Shown here one piece after another: positions 1 to 11,748 of a stretch of 64,000 nucleotides of DNA; the stretch's first letter is position 1; the number at the start of each line of letters is the position of its first letter. Made by a program: the position numbers and the translations under genes. A model generated the notes under the pieces. The model made no database searches. It saw nothing but the letters and a program-made list of their open reading frames with translations, and was not told the origin of the DNA. This DNA comes from Excoecaria cochinchinensis (taxonomy: Eukaryota > Streptophyta > Magnoliopsida > Malpighiales > Euphorbiaceae): the NCBI GenBank assembly GCA_947683425.1, contig CANTUQ010000161.1, positions 806,001 through 870,000 on the forward strand, read 5' to 3'.

Positions 1-599
1 ACTTTGCTGGAAATCATACACAACTCAACTAAGGAAAATCTATTTAATTATTATTTCAATTATTTACCAATTATCTATATTTGAAGTTTTGTACACATAT
101 GGATAAATGGAAAACTTAAGTACATGAATTTACTTATTTATTGATTTATTCAAGTAAACATGCATGCATGAACTATTTTTACAAATTATACTAGTATGCA
201 TGCAAAAAATTAGTAATGACAAATAAATACATGAAATTAAATAGTTGGCATATTTGTATCTCTTGATTTGATATGTAATCAGAAAAAGAAAATTGTCTCC
301 TTTTTACAATTTAATTGAGATTTAATTACTTTTTGAAATCAAAAGTAATCCTTCATGTTAAATTATATTTTTATGTTAATTTTATTTGTTGAACTATGGC
401 TTGTAATTTTAATTTTTAAAAACTTTGAACATTTTTAGTTTATGTTTAATTATGTTCCTAGTTTGACATTATATTTAATTATTATGTTGAATTATGTTTG
501 TAGTTTGACATTATATTTAATTATTATGATGAATTATGTTTGTTTTTTAATTTTAATTTTTAAGTATTTTCAACAATTTAATTTTTTTATGAATGTATT
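1..599. other. AT-rich stretch, no gene
   Basis: Very AT-rich and without a credible coding frame. It holds a direct duplication of about 42 bp: the block starting at 461 (GTTTGACATTATATTTAATT) is repeated from 503. It may be the interior of the non-autonomous DNA transposon whose right end lies at about 770, but the left end is outside the window. Confidence 0.4.
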
Positions 600-770
600 T
601 TATAATTGTAATGGTTAACTAAAAAATATTGGTTAACCAGTCCGAAAATCCGAAATCGATGAACTAGTTAACCGATAGTAATGGACTGATTAATGGACTA
701 GGATTTTAAAAAACCGATCCGGTTTTTTTTAGGTTCATGGACCAGTTAACCGATCCATGCTCACCCCTAG
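600..770. mobile_element. Terminal part of a hAT-type DNA transposon
   Basis: The sequence ends in ATGCTCACCCCTA, whose complement TAGGGGTGAGCAT is the kind of terminal inverted repeat seen on plant hAT elements. Just inside are several inverted GGTTAACC / GGTTAACT and CCGATCC motifs, like hAT subterminal repeats. The other terminus and the 8-bp target duplication lie left of the window, so autonomy and size are unknown. No transposase frame is visible. Confidence 0.5.
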
Positions 771-2162
771 TATTTATTAAGTAGTATGAGCAATAGTATA
801 ACATGATAGTTGAATAAAAGTATTGTATATGGATAAGTGTACAAAGTGTTTATTGTAAGCCTGAGGTGTTCAAAGAAGTAGATAGATGGGCATGCCTATA
901 AAGGGTTAGATAATTTGCAGCTGCTAGAGTGGCACCGACGGGTGTCTAGATGTTTGGCACCGACGGGTGTTTATATGTTTGGCATCGATGGGTGTCTATA
1001 TGTTGGTACCGTTTGGCATCTAGAGGAATTGAGACTCCGGTCTCTATATGTTTGGTACTATTTAACAGTATCTATATGTACTTGTATCCACTATCGTATG
1101 AAGTTAGGTTATTTATTTTATATGTTTTATATGTATATCGGAATTGTTATAATTTGTACATGACTATCGTACCAAAGATACTGATATATGATTGCAAGAG
1201 TATATGAAAAGTTAAGATTTGTACATGAAAATGCTAGAGATGTACCCCTGTGGTTATATGCATATGAAAGTACTTGAGAAGTAGCGACTTGATGTTCAAG
1301 TTGTGCTGCCTGTAACTAAAGCTAGAGAATATGCACATGATATAGTCTATTTTATTAGATATGATATGAAAACTGCATGTTCATTTAGATATGTTCAGTA
1401 ATGAATATTGTTATATGATTGGCATGCTAAATGTGTAATTGCACTATTACTTGAGAGTACAAGTAATGCTATTATTGTAAATGATCATGCAAGAGGTGTG
1501 CTATGTGCTTATAAGTACATGTATGAACATGAGATGTATTGACATGCTAATATTGTATAAGTAAAGTTAGAAAGCATAGACATAAATAAAGTTACCAAAT
1601 GTCAAAGGTAAATGTATAGCACCTGATTTAAGTGTTCAACATGTTAATATATGTTAAATGCATGTTCCTATTATTATACTTGGAATGAATATTGTTATAT
1701 GATTAACATGTCAAATATGCATATGCCATATTGTTAATGCTTGCGAATTTGCAAGAAGTCTATTATTTGAGTTATCCCCACTAAGCATTATCGCTTAGCA
1801 CAGGTGTTTTCCCGTGTTGGTTTGCCAGTAGTAAGGAGTTGAGCATCTGCAAGTCAAGGCCACTAGGAGCAAGTTGAAGTCCCTTTTTGTAAATTGTTTT
1901 GATATAGTATTTTGTACAAGTCATGTAAATGTTTATTAAAGGAATACTCTTGTTATGTATAAGGACATTATATTGATATACGTAAGTATAGTAAAGCATA
2001 TGATGAGGTTATTTGTATATGCATGTATAGTATCTTGTGTGTAGAGATAATATTTCTGCAAGTGTGATGTATGATTTATTATTTTGCTTCCGTATGAGTG
2101 TTTAGTATGTGTATGAATGTGTAGCAACCCGATATCCTCCCAAGGGGTATTGGGTCGTTACA
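771..2162 (+). repeat. 3' part of a Tekay-like LTR (LTR D)
   Basis: This shares the ordered modules of the other Tekay-like LTRs here: a GGCATGCCTATA block (about 889), short hairpin repeats (GGCACCGACGGGTGTC and variants, about 930-1020), the CCCCACTAAGC...GCTTAGCAC hairpin (1776-1802), the GAGCATCTGCAAG block also found in LTR B, and a terminal GTTACA at 2157-2162. The 5' portion is missing or separated by the hAT-type element. No coding capacity. Right flank is CAAGT; no target duplication can be tested. Confidence 0.6.
1781..1798 (+). other. Conserved LTR hairpin (LTR D copy)
   Basis: CTAAGC-ATTATC-GCTTAG, 6-bp arms with a 6-base loop, preceded by CCCCA and followed by CACAGGTG. The same hairpin lies 360-480 bases before the 3' end of each Tekay-like LTR in the window. 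Function not known. Confidence 0.6.
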
Positions 2163-2392
2163 CAAGTAGTAATTGCTCCCCACGCAACAACTGAAGAGAT
2201 AGCATCATGTCAACAACTAGCATAGCCGTCGAATCACGCTGGACGAAGCGTCAGTACCCACCTTTCAAGGCGCCATGCACTCATCTCCTTTCAATGCACC
2301 TTAGACTAGTATTCAAGTGCCTGACAGGTATCTCCCTCACTTGTTGGTTCGTTACCCTAATGACATAAATTTCATCTACTGGGGGGGACTTA
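2163..2392 (+). other. Unassigned stretch ending in a polypurine-like tract
   Basis: No gene. It ends in ACTGGGGGGGACT (2378-2390) directly before a TG-starting LTR-like sequence, which looks like the polypurine tract of a Tat-type retroelement. The upstream part would then be remaining 3' untranslated sequence. Confidence 0.35.
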
Positions 2393-2890
2393 TGATAAGA
2401 GTTCGGTAACCGACTCCTTCGGATATCCATTGATAACTGGACTCCCAATCCAAGAGTTCAGTAATTGAGCTCCCTCGGATATCCACCATATCAATAGCTC
2501 GGTTACCTAAACAGCTCGGAATCAGCATATAGAAAGTCATCATTCACGAAAATCCTCTAGATATTCAGCAGATCCTAATCTCACAATAATGGAAGTTATC
2601 TAGAATCACTCATTAAATCCTAGTAAATATGGAATCAAGCACCAATCAAGGGGACTGAGTAATTTCCTCCTATTTAGGATCTTGCTTCCTATTCTATCTA
2701 GAAGGAGAGTTCTATATAAAGGAAGAAAACAATTATGTTTTCCTCTCTCAAAACTCTCATAATAGAAAAACACACTTCAATCAATTTACTGACTTGATCA
2801 TCGGAGTCTCCCTTGTCGAAAACCCATCAGTTTTTCTTGTGCTTTCAGGTGACTTGTTCACGGAGCCATCCCGAAGAACCTATTTGCCAT
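2393..2890 (+). repeat. LTR-like fragment of a Tat-type element
   Basis: Begins TGATAAGAGTTCGG just after a G-rich tract and carries a TATA-like TATATAAAGG (about 2713) and the paired GAGTTCAGTAAT/GAGTTCGGTAAC blocks. It runs out into AT-rich DNA near 2890 without a primer-binding site, so it is truncated. Assignment rests on structure only. Confidence 0.35.
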
Positions 2891-3807
2891 CAATTATAAT
2901 TTAGCTTACAGTACATATATATATTATCTATAATTAACTTATGTCCTTAATTCTATTTTTTTTAAACCTGAATTATGCTTAATCTCAATAAGGTTTGTAT
3001 TATTACTATTGTCATTAGCATTAACAGCAACATTATCATTCTTTAACATTATTCTCATTACTGCCATTAACATTATTATCTCATCTGATAACTTTGTTAT
3101 CAATATCATTCCATTTGTTACTATTATTAACATTTTTATTTATATATTTTTTTATTTAGTTCTGTTATTACGGTTAACCTAAACCTTTTTATTATTAACT
3201 TCATCATTACCGTTAGCGTTATTTGTCACTTTTATTTTCTTAATCTTTTATCATCCTCCCTCTATCTTCATTCATTATTCAAATGTATAACCAATCACGC
3301 CTAACACGTGTATAACTTATTGTTTAGCTAGTTATTACCCTATAATTATCATAATAATTTCTTTTAATCCTTTAATTGTAGAGTTCTTCACAAAACCTGT
3401 ACATACACTACTATCATAATATAGGTCATTACATTATCTTTCTCATTTTATACCATAACATTATATTTTAAAAGCCACTTTATTTTTACTATTTCATATA
3501 ACTGGAATACAATGTTAATACATCTCTCACTCTTATTAACACTAGTAATGTTATTATTGTTACTAGTATTATTATTAATATTATTATCACTACCTTCGTT
3601 GTCGTTAATGTTAATTCCATTATTAACAATAATTTCATTAACATTATTCTTATTATCAATATTAAGTTCATTTTTATTATTGACATCAATATTATTAGCA
3701 TTATTACACTAACATTATTTTCATTACCATTAATATTTTTTTCAAAGATTACATGCACATACCCACAAGGTGACATTCTAATTCTTATAAATTTTATACA
3801 GTGGATA
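2891..3807. repeat. AT-rich TTA/ATT trinucleotide low-complexity region
   Basis: Degenerate runs of TTATTATTAACATTATT and variants, densest at 3000-3130 and 3530-3740. Open frames here on both strands are Leu/Ile-rich artefacts of the trinucleotide period. It is compositionally like the ATT array in the Ogre-2 LTR. No gene. Confidence 0.7.
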
Positions 3808-6338
3808 TGTAGACACCGGGCCCTGAGACAACCCAGACCAAGGTAAGCCGGTGATGAAAATGATGCTAGTTCATGGACAAAATGGTTAGAAAGGATGATT
3901 TCCTTGTTGAAACCTTTCTTTTTAAATAAAAATATATATTATTATTTTTCAGGTTATTTTCGGGTTTTCAGAGACTTGTCGCCTCATGATCTGCGCAGAG
4001 CAGCACCTGCTGGCAGCACGCGCTTGTGGACGGCACCCGCGAGCTGAGACACAGGCGTGCTAGGCGAAGTGCCTGTGCGCAGCATGTAGACCACTGTACA
4101 AGGGCGCATCTCGCCTGCCCCTGCGCAGAGGCGCAGGTAGCATGTTGCCCCTGCATGGAGGCACAGTTCGCGTAGATGACATGCGGCCCCTGCGCAGAGG
4201 CACAGGTCATGCAGGCGACATGCGGCCCCTGCGCGGAGGCGCATGTCACGCAGGCAACATGCGGCCCCCTGCGCAACAATGCATGCCCTTCAAGCGGCAT
4301 GCAGCCCCTGCAGGAGGCGCATGTCGCGCGGGCAACATGCAGCCCCTGCGCGAGGGCACATGCCATGCAGGTGACATACGGCCCCTGTGTGGAGCCACAT
4401 GTCACGCAGGCAACATGCGGCCCTCCTGCGGGAGGCCGCATATCGCACAAATGACATGCGGTCCCCCTGTGCTAGGGCGCATCACGCGTCTCCTACCTTC
4501 GCCAGAACTCCATTTTTTTCTATTTGCTCTGCCTTTTTTAATTTGATTTAAATTCAAAATATCTTTTCCGTTTTTTAAAAGGATAAACTTGATTTTAAAT
4601 GATAATTAGGAGTTTTAATGGGATTGAAATCTTTCAAAAACCTAGTTTTTCTAAGGATCATATATAAGGTAAAATAAGAATCCAGAAAGGGAGAACGACA
4701 GTGAGTTTTCCTAAAGAATCCAAAAGAAAATTATTTCACAATTGTTTCTAGATCCAAAGAAATTAATTCTTTGCATTTTAGACTCAATTAACAATCAGAT
4801 TTCTTTGAAAGTTCAGAGTTTTTACTTCAATTGGGAATCACAGAAAGCTTGGACTCAAAAGTTTTCTTGACTCTGTTTCTTGTACAAGCAATTGACAAGG
4901 GAAATTGCTCCATTTTTTGCTGCTAACTTCAACCTCTGAGGGTGAATATCTGGGTTAGAGCCAATCATTCTTTTTCCTATTTTCTGTCGTTCTTTGTTCT
5001 CTCAATTGTAGGTTGCTGTAAATTATAATTAGTGCATTTTGTTGTTGTTTATTTTAACTGGCGTCAATTTATATTAATCTAGACTAATTTATTTGCCTGA
5101 TGCATGAAACATAGTTTATTAACTAATTAATATCAGTTTACTTTTTATTTGATTATGACATCTATTATTAATCTATTTTATTAATTTTAAATGTTTACTT
5201 GATTTATTTTCTTATTGCAACTATTAGTATTGATTTTATTTATTGTATTTATTTTATTTCATTTAATGGCTTATTTCTATTATAATGTATTTTGTCATTT
5301 AATTTTTTAATTTATTTAATTTGTTTAATTGCTCATTTATATTGTTTAATTGCTTGTTTGTGTATTTGATTTAATGCACTAACATTTTATTTTATTCTTT
5401 GTTTTTTTTGTCCATAAAATTTATTCCCTTCTACCTTGAGTAATATTTCTAAGCTAGCTAGAGGATCAAGAGATTAAATACCTTCAGAATTTGGGTTTGC
5501 ATTTTTAATTCTTGTATTTTCTTTACTTTGTTATTTTATGTCGTACGTAAAATGTATTCTAAATTCGTCTATATTATAGAAAATCATGTATTTTACAATA
5601 ATTAAAATTGGGATTTTTATTAATTAAATGGAACCAATTTCCTATTTTAACCAATAAAATCTCATTTTCAAAAAGGAGAATTAATTTTCATAAAATGGGA
5701 TCACACATCCCAGTTTTCTCAATTAATCCCCAAAAACAATTCTCCAATTTTTTAAATTAATAAAAGGAACCAATGTTCCTAAACTCTAATAAATGTCCCG
5801 ATTTATGTATGAGATATTTTCATTCTCTTTGTGTATTTATTTATTTATTCATTTTGGGCCCTTGTAATTAATTTTGGGGCAATTCTACTTATTCATTTAT
5901 TTATTTAAGTTTTAATTTTGGGAGATTGTTCTGTCCCATATCTTTCACTTGTAATTTGTTTATTGGCCAATTTACTGCTTTCTAAAGATGCTTGAAATGC
6001 ACTTTAATTTATTGCATAATCGCGTGAGATGAGAGATGGAATTTTGATTTCTTAAAACTCATTTATAAACTTAACTTAAGGCATTAATAAAAGTGAAGTT
6101 CCGAACACCTTCTTTGGTTTAAGACCCCCGAGGTTAGATGACCTTTTTCCAATTTCTCGTAAATTCAGTGGCGACTCTAAGATACCTCAAAGGTGACCAA
6201 AGGTTTCATGGGATTAGATGAACCTCCCAATGTTCTATTGGGTAGTGGATTCCAAAATATCTCGTGTTACCCAAAATCTAGATGCTAACCCTTCTCGGAT
6301 ACTTAAAGCAAGCCAAGATCTGGGCCGCACGCATCACA
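3808..6338 (+). repeat. 5' LTR of Ogre-1
   Basis: Starts TGTAGACACCGGG, the same start as the LTRs at 15684 and 39791, and ends GCATCACA immediately before the primer-binding site. It contains a T/A-rich tract, then a GC-rich tandem array (4102-4490), then AT-rich sequence with GGGCCCTTGTAATTAATT (about 5857), which is conserved in the Ogre-2 LTR and may be near the RNA start or end. The last 350 bases (GTTCCGAACACC, GTGGCGACTC) are conserved with the other Ogre LTRs here. Confidence 0.75.
4102..4490 (+). repeat. 39-bp GC-rich tandem array inside the Ogre-1 LTR
   Basis: About ten units. Nine CATG-anchored units start near 4141, 4180, 4219, 4258, 4298, 4336, 4375, 4414 and 4455. A typical unit is CATGCGGCCCCTGCGCGGAG followed by GCGCATG and a spacer, so each can fold through CATGCG/CGCATG arms. 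Because 39 is 13 codons, long open frames run through it on both strands (a Cys-His-Ala-Gly-Asp-Met-Arg-Pro-type peptide repeat); I regard these as by-products. GC content contrasts sharply with the flanking LTR. Confidence 0.85.
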
Positions 6339-6339
6339 A

Positions 6340-6357
6340 TGGCAACTCCATTGGGGA
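6340..6357 (+). other. Primer-binding site of Ogre-1
   Basis: TGGCAACTCCATTGGGGA, one base after the LTR end. It matches the TGGCGACTCCACTGGGGA type used by Tat/Ogre elements (tRNA-Arg priming) with two changes, and aligns with the site at 18303. Confidence 0.65.
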
Positions 6358-7168
6358 TGATCGAAACTTTGCTTGGAAAGTGGATTAAGTTAAAATTATA
6401 ATTGAGCTGTTAAGAATTGAAAACTCCATTTCTATTCAAAATTGCATTGCATCCATTAGAGACTTAAAATAATGCTAGTTTGTCCCTTATTTTACCCCGG
6501 TGCATTCCTAAAACATTACCCTACTTTCACTCATTGTAGGGAAGTACTCGGGATAATCACCAGCCCAAGCCTTATACCATTAAAGGTATATCAAATGGAG
6601 ACCCAATTGGTCGTTATGCTCGTGATGAGCTAGACCTATTGGTAGGGACCATGCTTGGGTAGACCTAAAGTAACACCACCCTTGACCAAAGCTCATGTAA
6701 TGGCAATAGAAATTCCCACTAGGTAATATGCTCCTTAATATGATGCTTGTTAAGTGGTCCCTTATATATCGAACCAATTCAAACATATTAATTAGACACT
6801 CATCAAAGGCTCTCATGCCCCGGTGGGCCAATTTTTAGTCTGTTTGAAAGGTTCAAATGTATAATAGCAAAAACCCATACGCATGTGCTTTTAAATTAAG
6901 AGTGTTATGCTGCTGGTTTCTCACCATGCACCATACGTGCTCATTGGATTCCCCGCTAACCCATGGATCAAGCACACCTAGGAAATAGACTGCATGACCT
7001 GTTGTGTGGGAGTGATAAGGTTAGAAGGATCTACCCACTTGTATGTGATTGTCTATGCTGCATCAACACGATCATGCATCTTTAATGTCATTAACGCATC
7101 ATGCTAACAATTTAAATCTTTCAGCTATCATAGGTACGAATCAGTGGTCTAGGGGTCCGGACGGCTGA
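6358..7168 (+). other. Conserved untranslated leader of Ogre-1
   Basis: No supportable frame. Blocks such as ACCCCGGTGCATTCCTAAAA, GGATAATCACCAGCCCAAGC and GCTCGTGATGAGCTAGACC recur in the Ogre-2 leader (18430-18960) at high similarity over about 600 bases. Conservation in untranslated DNA between otherwise diverged copies suggests RNA-level function such as packaging or initiation, but that is inference. Confidence 0.6.
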
Positions 7169-8989
7169 TTGGTAAGGAGAAACCTATTCTTTGAGTCATT
7201 AGAGCGAGTATCGCATTGGGGTTCAGAGTCACTTTCAGATAGCACCGAATCCTTGCCTTCAGAATTATCATTAGATATGGCCAACCAAAAATCAAATGCC
7301 ACACGGGCTATGGTCACCGAAGAGATGGACCAAAGGGCCCAAGAATTGGACCGCAGATTTGAGGAGTTCGAACGTAGAATGATGGCAATGATGGGCAACT
7401 TAGGTGCTGCTCTAGTACCACCAGCGGGCCAACAACCTGCCGCTCTTACTGGAGGACAGGCCGAATAGATTCCGATCAGGGAGGCACCCCCGGCAGCAAT
7501 TATAGAGCCACCTCCTGCTGTGGAGCATAGACCTCTTGCAGATGTTGAGCCTAGAAGAATAGAAAAGCATAGGCCTAAAGAGGATTTTGTTGAGGATGAG
7601 CATGAGAAATCCATGTCAGTAAGAGCTAGACCTCCTAAGGAGGATGCCGCCCTAAAAAAGATAAAAGAAAAGGTTGAGGCGATGGCCCATTTATTGTCTG
7701 CCAGAAAGGGGACAAGCCCCGAAGATAGGGATTTGGATGATGAGGAGATGCTTCCTCAGAGGTTTAAAATGGCCGACCTGCCTAAGTTTGATGGCACCTC
7801 AGATCCGTCTGCTCACATCAAGCAGTATATGCTTGTAATAAAAGGGATTATGCTTACCAAAAGGCAGAAGGTGGAATATTTCTGCCTTAGCTTGATTGGG
7901 CCTATTGTAGACTGGTACCATGGTTTAAATAGGAGAGCAAAAGAAGATTGGGACCAGTTAATTAAAGAGTTCCTTAAACAATATGATTACAGCACCCGGA
8001 TGGAGGTTACTTTGATAGATTTGGAGCTACTTCAACAGAGGCCTAATGACTCATTCCACGAGTATCTTACTCGGTGGAGAAACTGGGTAATGGAGATGAG
8101 GAGGAAGCAGGACACCCTGGATCAGATTCGGTTATTCATCTGAAATGCGAGTCCATACCTAAAAGAGGGGTTAAAGATGAAGGGGCTTAGAGATTGGGAG
8201 CCTCTAAAGGATATAGCTATTGAAGCAGAAGGGGAGTATTTAGCGAAGAAGCCAAGCCAAGATAGCTTTGTTAAGAAAAATTTTGGGATCCAATCAGGGA
8301 ATAGACCGGCTAGCGCTGGGAGTAGTAGCAATAGCAAGGGTGGCAGAACAGTTGAGGTCTCGGCCACAGAATCTAACCAAGGCCAAAGGTATTACTCGAA
8401 TTTGGGCTGACCCCTATCTTGGGTTTTGGAGAGATTAAAGAAGGAAGGGCAGCTAAGACCTTTGGAGCCGAGGCTAGCTAGAAACCAACGTCAACTAGGA
8501 CATAGGGGGGATCAGTTTTGTGCTTATCATCAACACACAGGGCATCTAACCGACTTCTGTAGAACTTTAAGAAATAAGATCTAGGATCTCATTGACAATA
8601 AGTAGATCATGGATCCAGAGAAAAGGGAGAAGAAGAAGAAGTCTGGTAACCATGAGGTTCCCCCACCAATGTACATGATTGGGTCTAGCTTGCCCGAATA
8701 GTACGTGCTGTAAGATTTGTATGGAAATGAGTATATCGCTATCACCCATAAAATGAGTGAAGAAGGGATTCCCGTGGCGGCAATGGACTGTTGGTCCACT
8801 AGTGAGAGTGCAGAAGATGATGAAAATTGTGAAGAAATTGCAAACCCTTGGGATTCAGAGGATGAAGAAAAGAGAAAGGTTGGTGCTATGACCCGAAGTG
8901 GCAGGGTAGTTCCAGAGGTAGAGAGGCCTCAAGATCTAATGCCTATGCTTGTAGGAAAGGAGCCCGAGGAGGATGGGTTAATGAAATAG
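7169..8989 (+). pseudogene. gag: Ogre-1 gag, with in-frame stops
   Basis: Gag would form the virus-like particle and bind element RNA. The N-terminal part is acidic and likely coiled coil. The capsid-like core holds FKMADLPKFDGTSDPSAH and YHGLNRRAKEDWDQLIKEFL, matching Ogre-2 and Tat gag. A zinc-knuckle variant C-X2-H-X4-H-X4-C lies at about 8520-8565. One frame is kept throughout, but it is broken by TAG 7466, TGA 8141, TGA 8408, TAG 8582, TAG 8603, TAG 8699, TAA 8711 and TAG 8987. Several align with CAG, CAA or TGG codons in Ogre-2, so they are C-to-T or G-to-A changes. The frame opens near 7169; the true start may be the ATG at about 7276. Confidence 0.75.
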
Positions 8990-10486
8990 TTGAAGAAAAC
9001 AACAGCTCAGATATCCATTTGGGACTTGCTAAGGCAATCCCCATCACATAGGCAGAAGTTAGTAGAGGCCTTATGTGACTCCACCGTCGCTACCACTATC
9101 TCGCCGTCTGAGTTATTGGAGCTAGTAAAAGGGGGTTCAGGGGAAAATTTGGTTTATTCTGATGCAGATTTACCAGCTGAAGGCTGCAAGCACAATCGCC
9201 CATTGTATATCAGAGCTCAGATTAATAGCAAGCACACTGCTTGCGTAATGGTTGATGATGGTTCTTCTATCACTGTATGCCCTTTGGTCGCACTTTCAGC
9301 TTTTAGTTTGGATGAAAACATGTTGAGTAGATCGGATCTAACCATCATGGCTTATGATAACTCCCAAAGACAGGCCTCAGGGACTTTTAGGGCAATAGTC
9401 AAATCTTGACCCATTAAAATAGAAGCGGAGTTTATAGTCTTATCAATCCCTACTAATTTCTCAGCTTTACTCGGAAGACCTTGGTTTCATAAGTTGGGAG
9501 GAGTACCATATACCCTGCATCAGATGATTAAAATACCACACGAGGGGGAAGTGGTAACTATCAGAACTGCTAGAGAAAATCAGGTTTCTGCACTAGATAT
9601 CTCTAAACAGTCGTCCAGTGGTTTCCATGTGTCAGTAATCAGTAAAGAAGGGGGTTCAGAGGGTAGCCCTCGAGTGGTAAATATGATGAAGCGAATGCAC
9701 TTTCTTCCAGGAGCCGGTCTGGGTAGGAATTCAAAAGGGCCACAGTCACCCATCACAACGAAAGGTCAGAAAGATCGAAGGGGCTTAGGCTATAAAGGTA
9801 TGAGTGGTAAAGGAAGAGAGAATTTAGCAGATGTTCCTCATATTCTGAAAAGTTTCGTGCTAGCAATGCTTCTTTGTGCTTATTGTGGAGAGGCTAAACC
9901 TCAGATTATCAATAAATAGGTTGTCCCAGGGTTTGAAGTTTTTAATGATGTGTTTGACTGGACTAATGGGACCATCAAGTCAGTTGAGGGCATTTGGGAT
10001 GAGGAAATTATGACCCATAGCACCATCGAAGATAGGAATGAGTCAGAAGAGGTTTATACTAATAAGTTGCTCACCACCAGGGTGAAGGGGAAGGAAAAAA
10101 TAGGGGTTGAAACACCAATGCATAACTTAAAGATCCAAGAGCTAGAAGCTCCACTGGAAGTAGTCGAAAAGCCACCCCCGAGTCAAGACAACAGTGACCC
10201 GTTGGCTACAATGTCTGCATCGGCGGATGAAGAAGACCATAATTTTTTAGATGTTCTTTTTGTTCCAGAACTTTTTAATAATGATAATGTGTGCAATTCC
10301 AATATCATTAATGAGATAAATAATTTTGCTTACTTGTGTGATGTTTCTGATAATTTCATTTCACATGATCATACACATGATGCACTCATTTTTTACATTA
10401 ATTCAACTAATACAACTCAATTTAATCTCGGAACTTTCGAAAACACAAAGAAAATATTGATTGCGTCTGACATAACTCCTGAATAG
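8990..10486 (+). pseudogene. pro: Ogre-1 aspartic protease and linker region
   Basis: Continues the gag frame. The retropepsin active-site region is VDDGSSITVCP with the D-x-G at about 9257-9262, followed by an ALLGRPWFH segment typical of Ty3/gypsy protease C-termini. A G-patch-like segment (FLPGAGLGRNSKG, GLGYKG) lies at about 9704-9810. A low-complexity acidic linker leads to RT. Stops at 9407, 9917 and 10484, all in frame. The homologous protein on the minus strand at 51548-52670 is collinear. Confidence 0.7.
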
Positions 10487-11725
10487 AGGTTAAAATTTGA
10501 GAGAATCTTAAAAAAATATGAAAAAGTCTTTGCCTGGACCTATGAAGACATGCCGGGGATTGACAGAAACATCACTGAACATGCAATTCCTACTTATCCG
10601 ATGTCTAAATCAATCAAGCAAAAGCTTAGAAGACTTAGGCCAGAATGGGCACAGAAGGTAAAAGAGGAAGTGCATAAGGAGATTGAGGCTAAATTCCTAG
10701 TTGAGGTTCAATACCCGATGTGGCTAGCTAATGTAGTCCCTCTAGCAAAAAAGGATGGGAAAGTTCATGTATGTGTGGATTATCGGGATTTTAATGAAGC
10801 CTGTCCAAAAGATAATTTCCCTCTATCCCATATTGATGTTTTAATAGATAGTGCAGCTTCTTGCATGATGTACAAATTTGTAAACGGCTATGCTGGATAT
10901 AATCAAATTCTTAACAGAATTATAGATTGGATTAAGTCGGCCTTCATCACGGAGTGGGGTACATTTGCTTATCGGGTTATGCCTTTTGGGTTAAAAAATG
11001 CAGGCGCGACTTATCAAAGGATGGCTACTAAGATTCTTGATGACTTGATTCACAAGGAAGTGGAGGTGTATGTAGATGATATGATGATTAAGTCAGCTAC
11101 GAGGGAAGGTCACTTTGAGGTATTGGAGAAGTTCTTTCAAAGAATTGACAAGTACAACCTGCGCCTTAACCCTAAGAAGTGCATTTTTGGAGTCACCTCT
11201 GGAAAACTTCTTAGCCATGTGGTAAGTCAAAGGGGAATTAAAATAGATCCCGACAAGGTCAAGGCCATTAGAGAAATGCCAACGCCCAAAAAGGAGAAAG
11301 ATGTTAGAAGCTTTCTCGTAAAACTTCAATATATTAGTCGATTCATAGCCAAACTATCTTCGATTTGCAAGCCAGTATTCAAGCTTCTCAAAAAGGACCA
11401 ACCTGTTGACTGGAATGATGATTATTAGAAGGCTTTCAATACTATTAAGGAATATCTCTTGAATCTGCCAGTCTTGAGGCCACCTCAGCCGATCAAGCCG
11501 CTAATCCTTTACTTAGCGATTGAAAGCAGCTCAGTAGGCGCCATGATGGCTCAAGAAGATGAGTTCAGTGTAGAATATGCAGTCTACTATCTCAGCAAAA
11601 AGTTCCTCCCTTATGAGGCCAAGTATGTTGAAGTCAAAAAGATTTATTTGGCAATAATTTGGGCCTCAAAAACACTGAGATACTATTTTCACTCATTCAG
11701 GCAGTTGCTAAATAGAATCCTTTAA
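10487..11725 (+). pseudogene. pol: Ogre-1 reverse transcriptase and RNase H
   Basis: RT copies element RNA to DNA in the cytoplasmic particle. It starts with FAWTYEDMPGID; KVHVCVDYRDFNEACPKDNF, TEWGTFAYRVMPFGLKNAGA and the catalytic YVDD box (11069-11080) follow in order. The connection domain and the start of RNase H (PLILYLAIESSSVGAMMAQ) follow after a TAG at 11426. A TAA at 11723 closes the frame; the continuation needs a frame change. RT residues are otherwise well kept. Confidence 0.8.
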
Positions 11726-11748
11726 GATATCTTCAGGAAGCGCCTTGT

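Noticed and set aside
3968..4546. Long overlapping ORFs on both strands (160 and 134 codons)
   Set aside because: They are produced by a 39-bp (13-codon) tandem repeat inside the Ogre-1 LTR; no start context, domain or conservation supports them.
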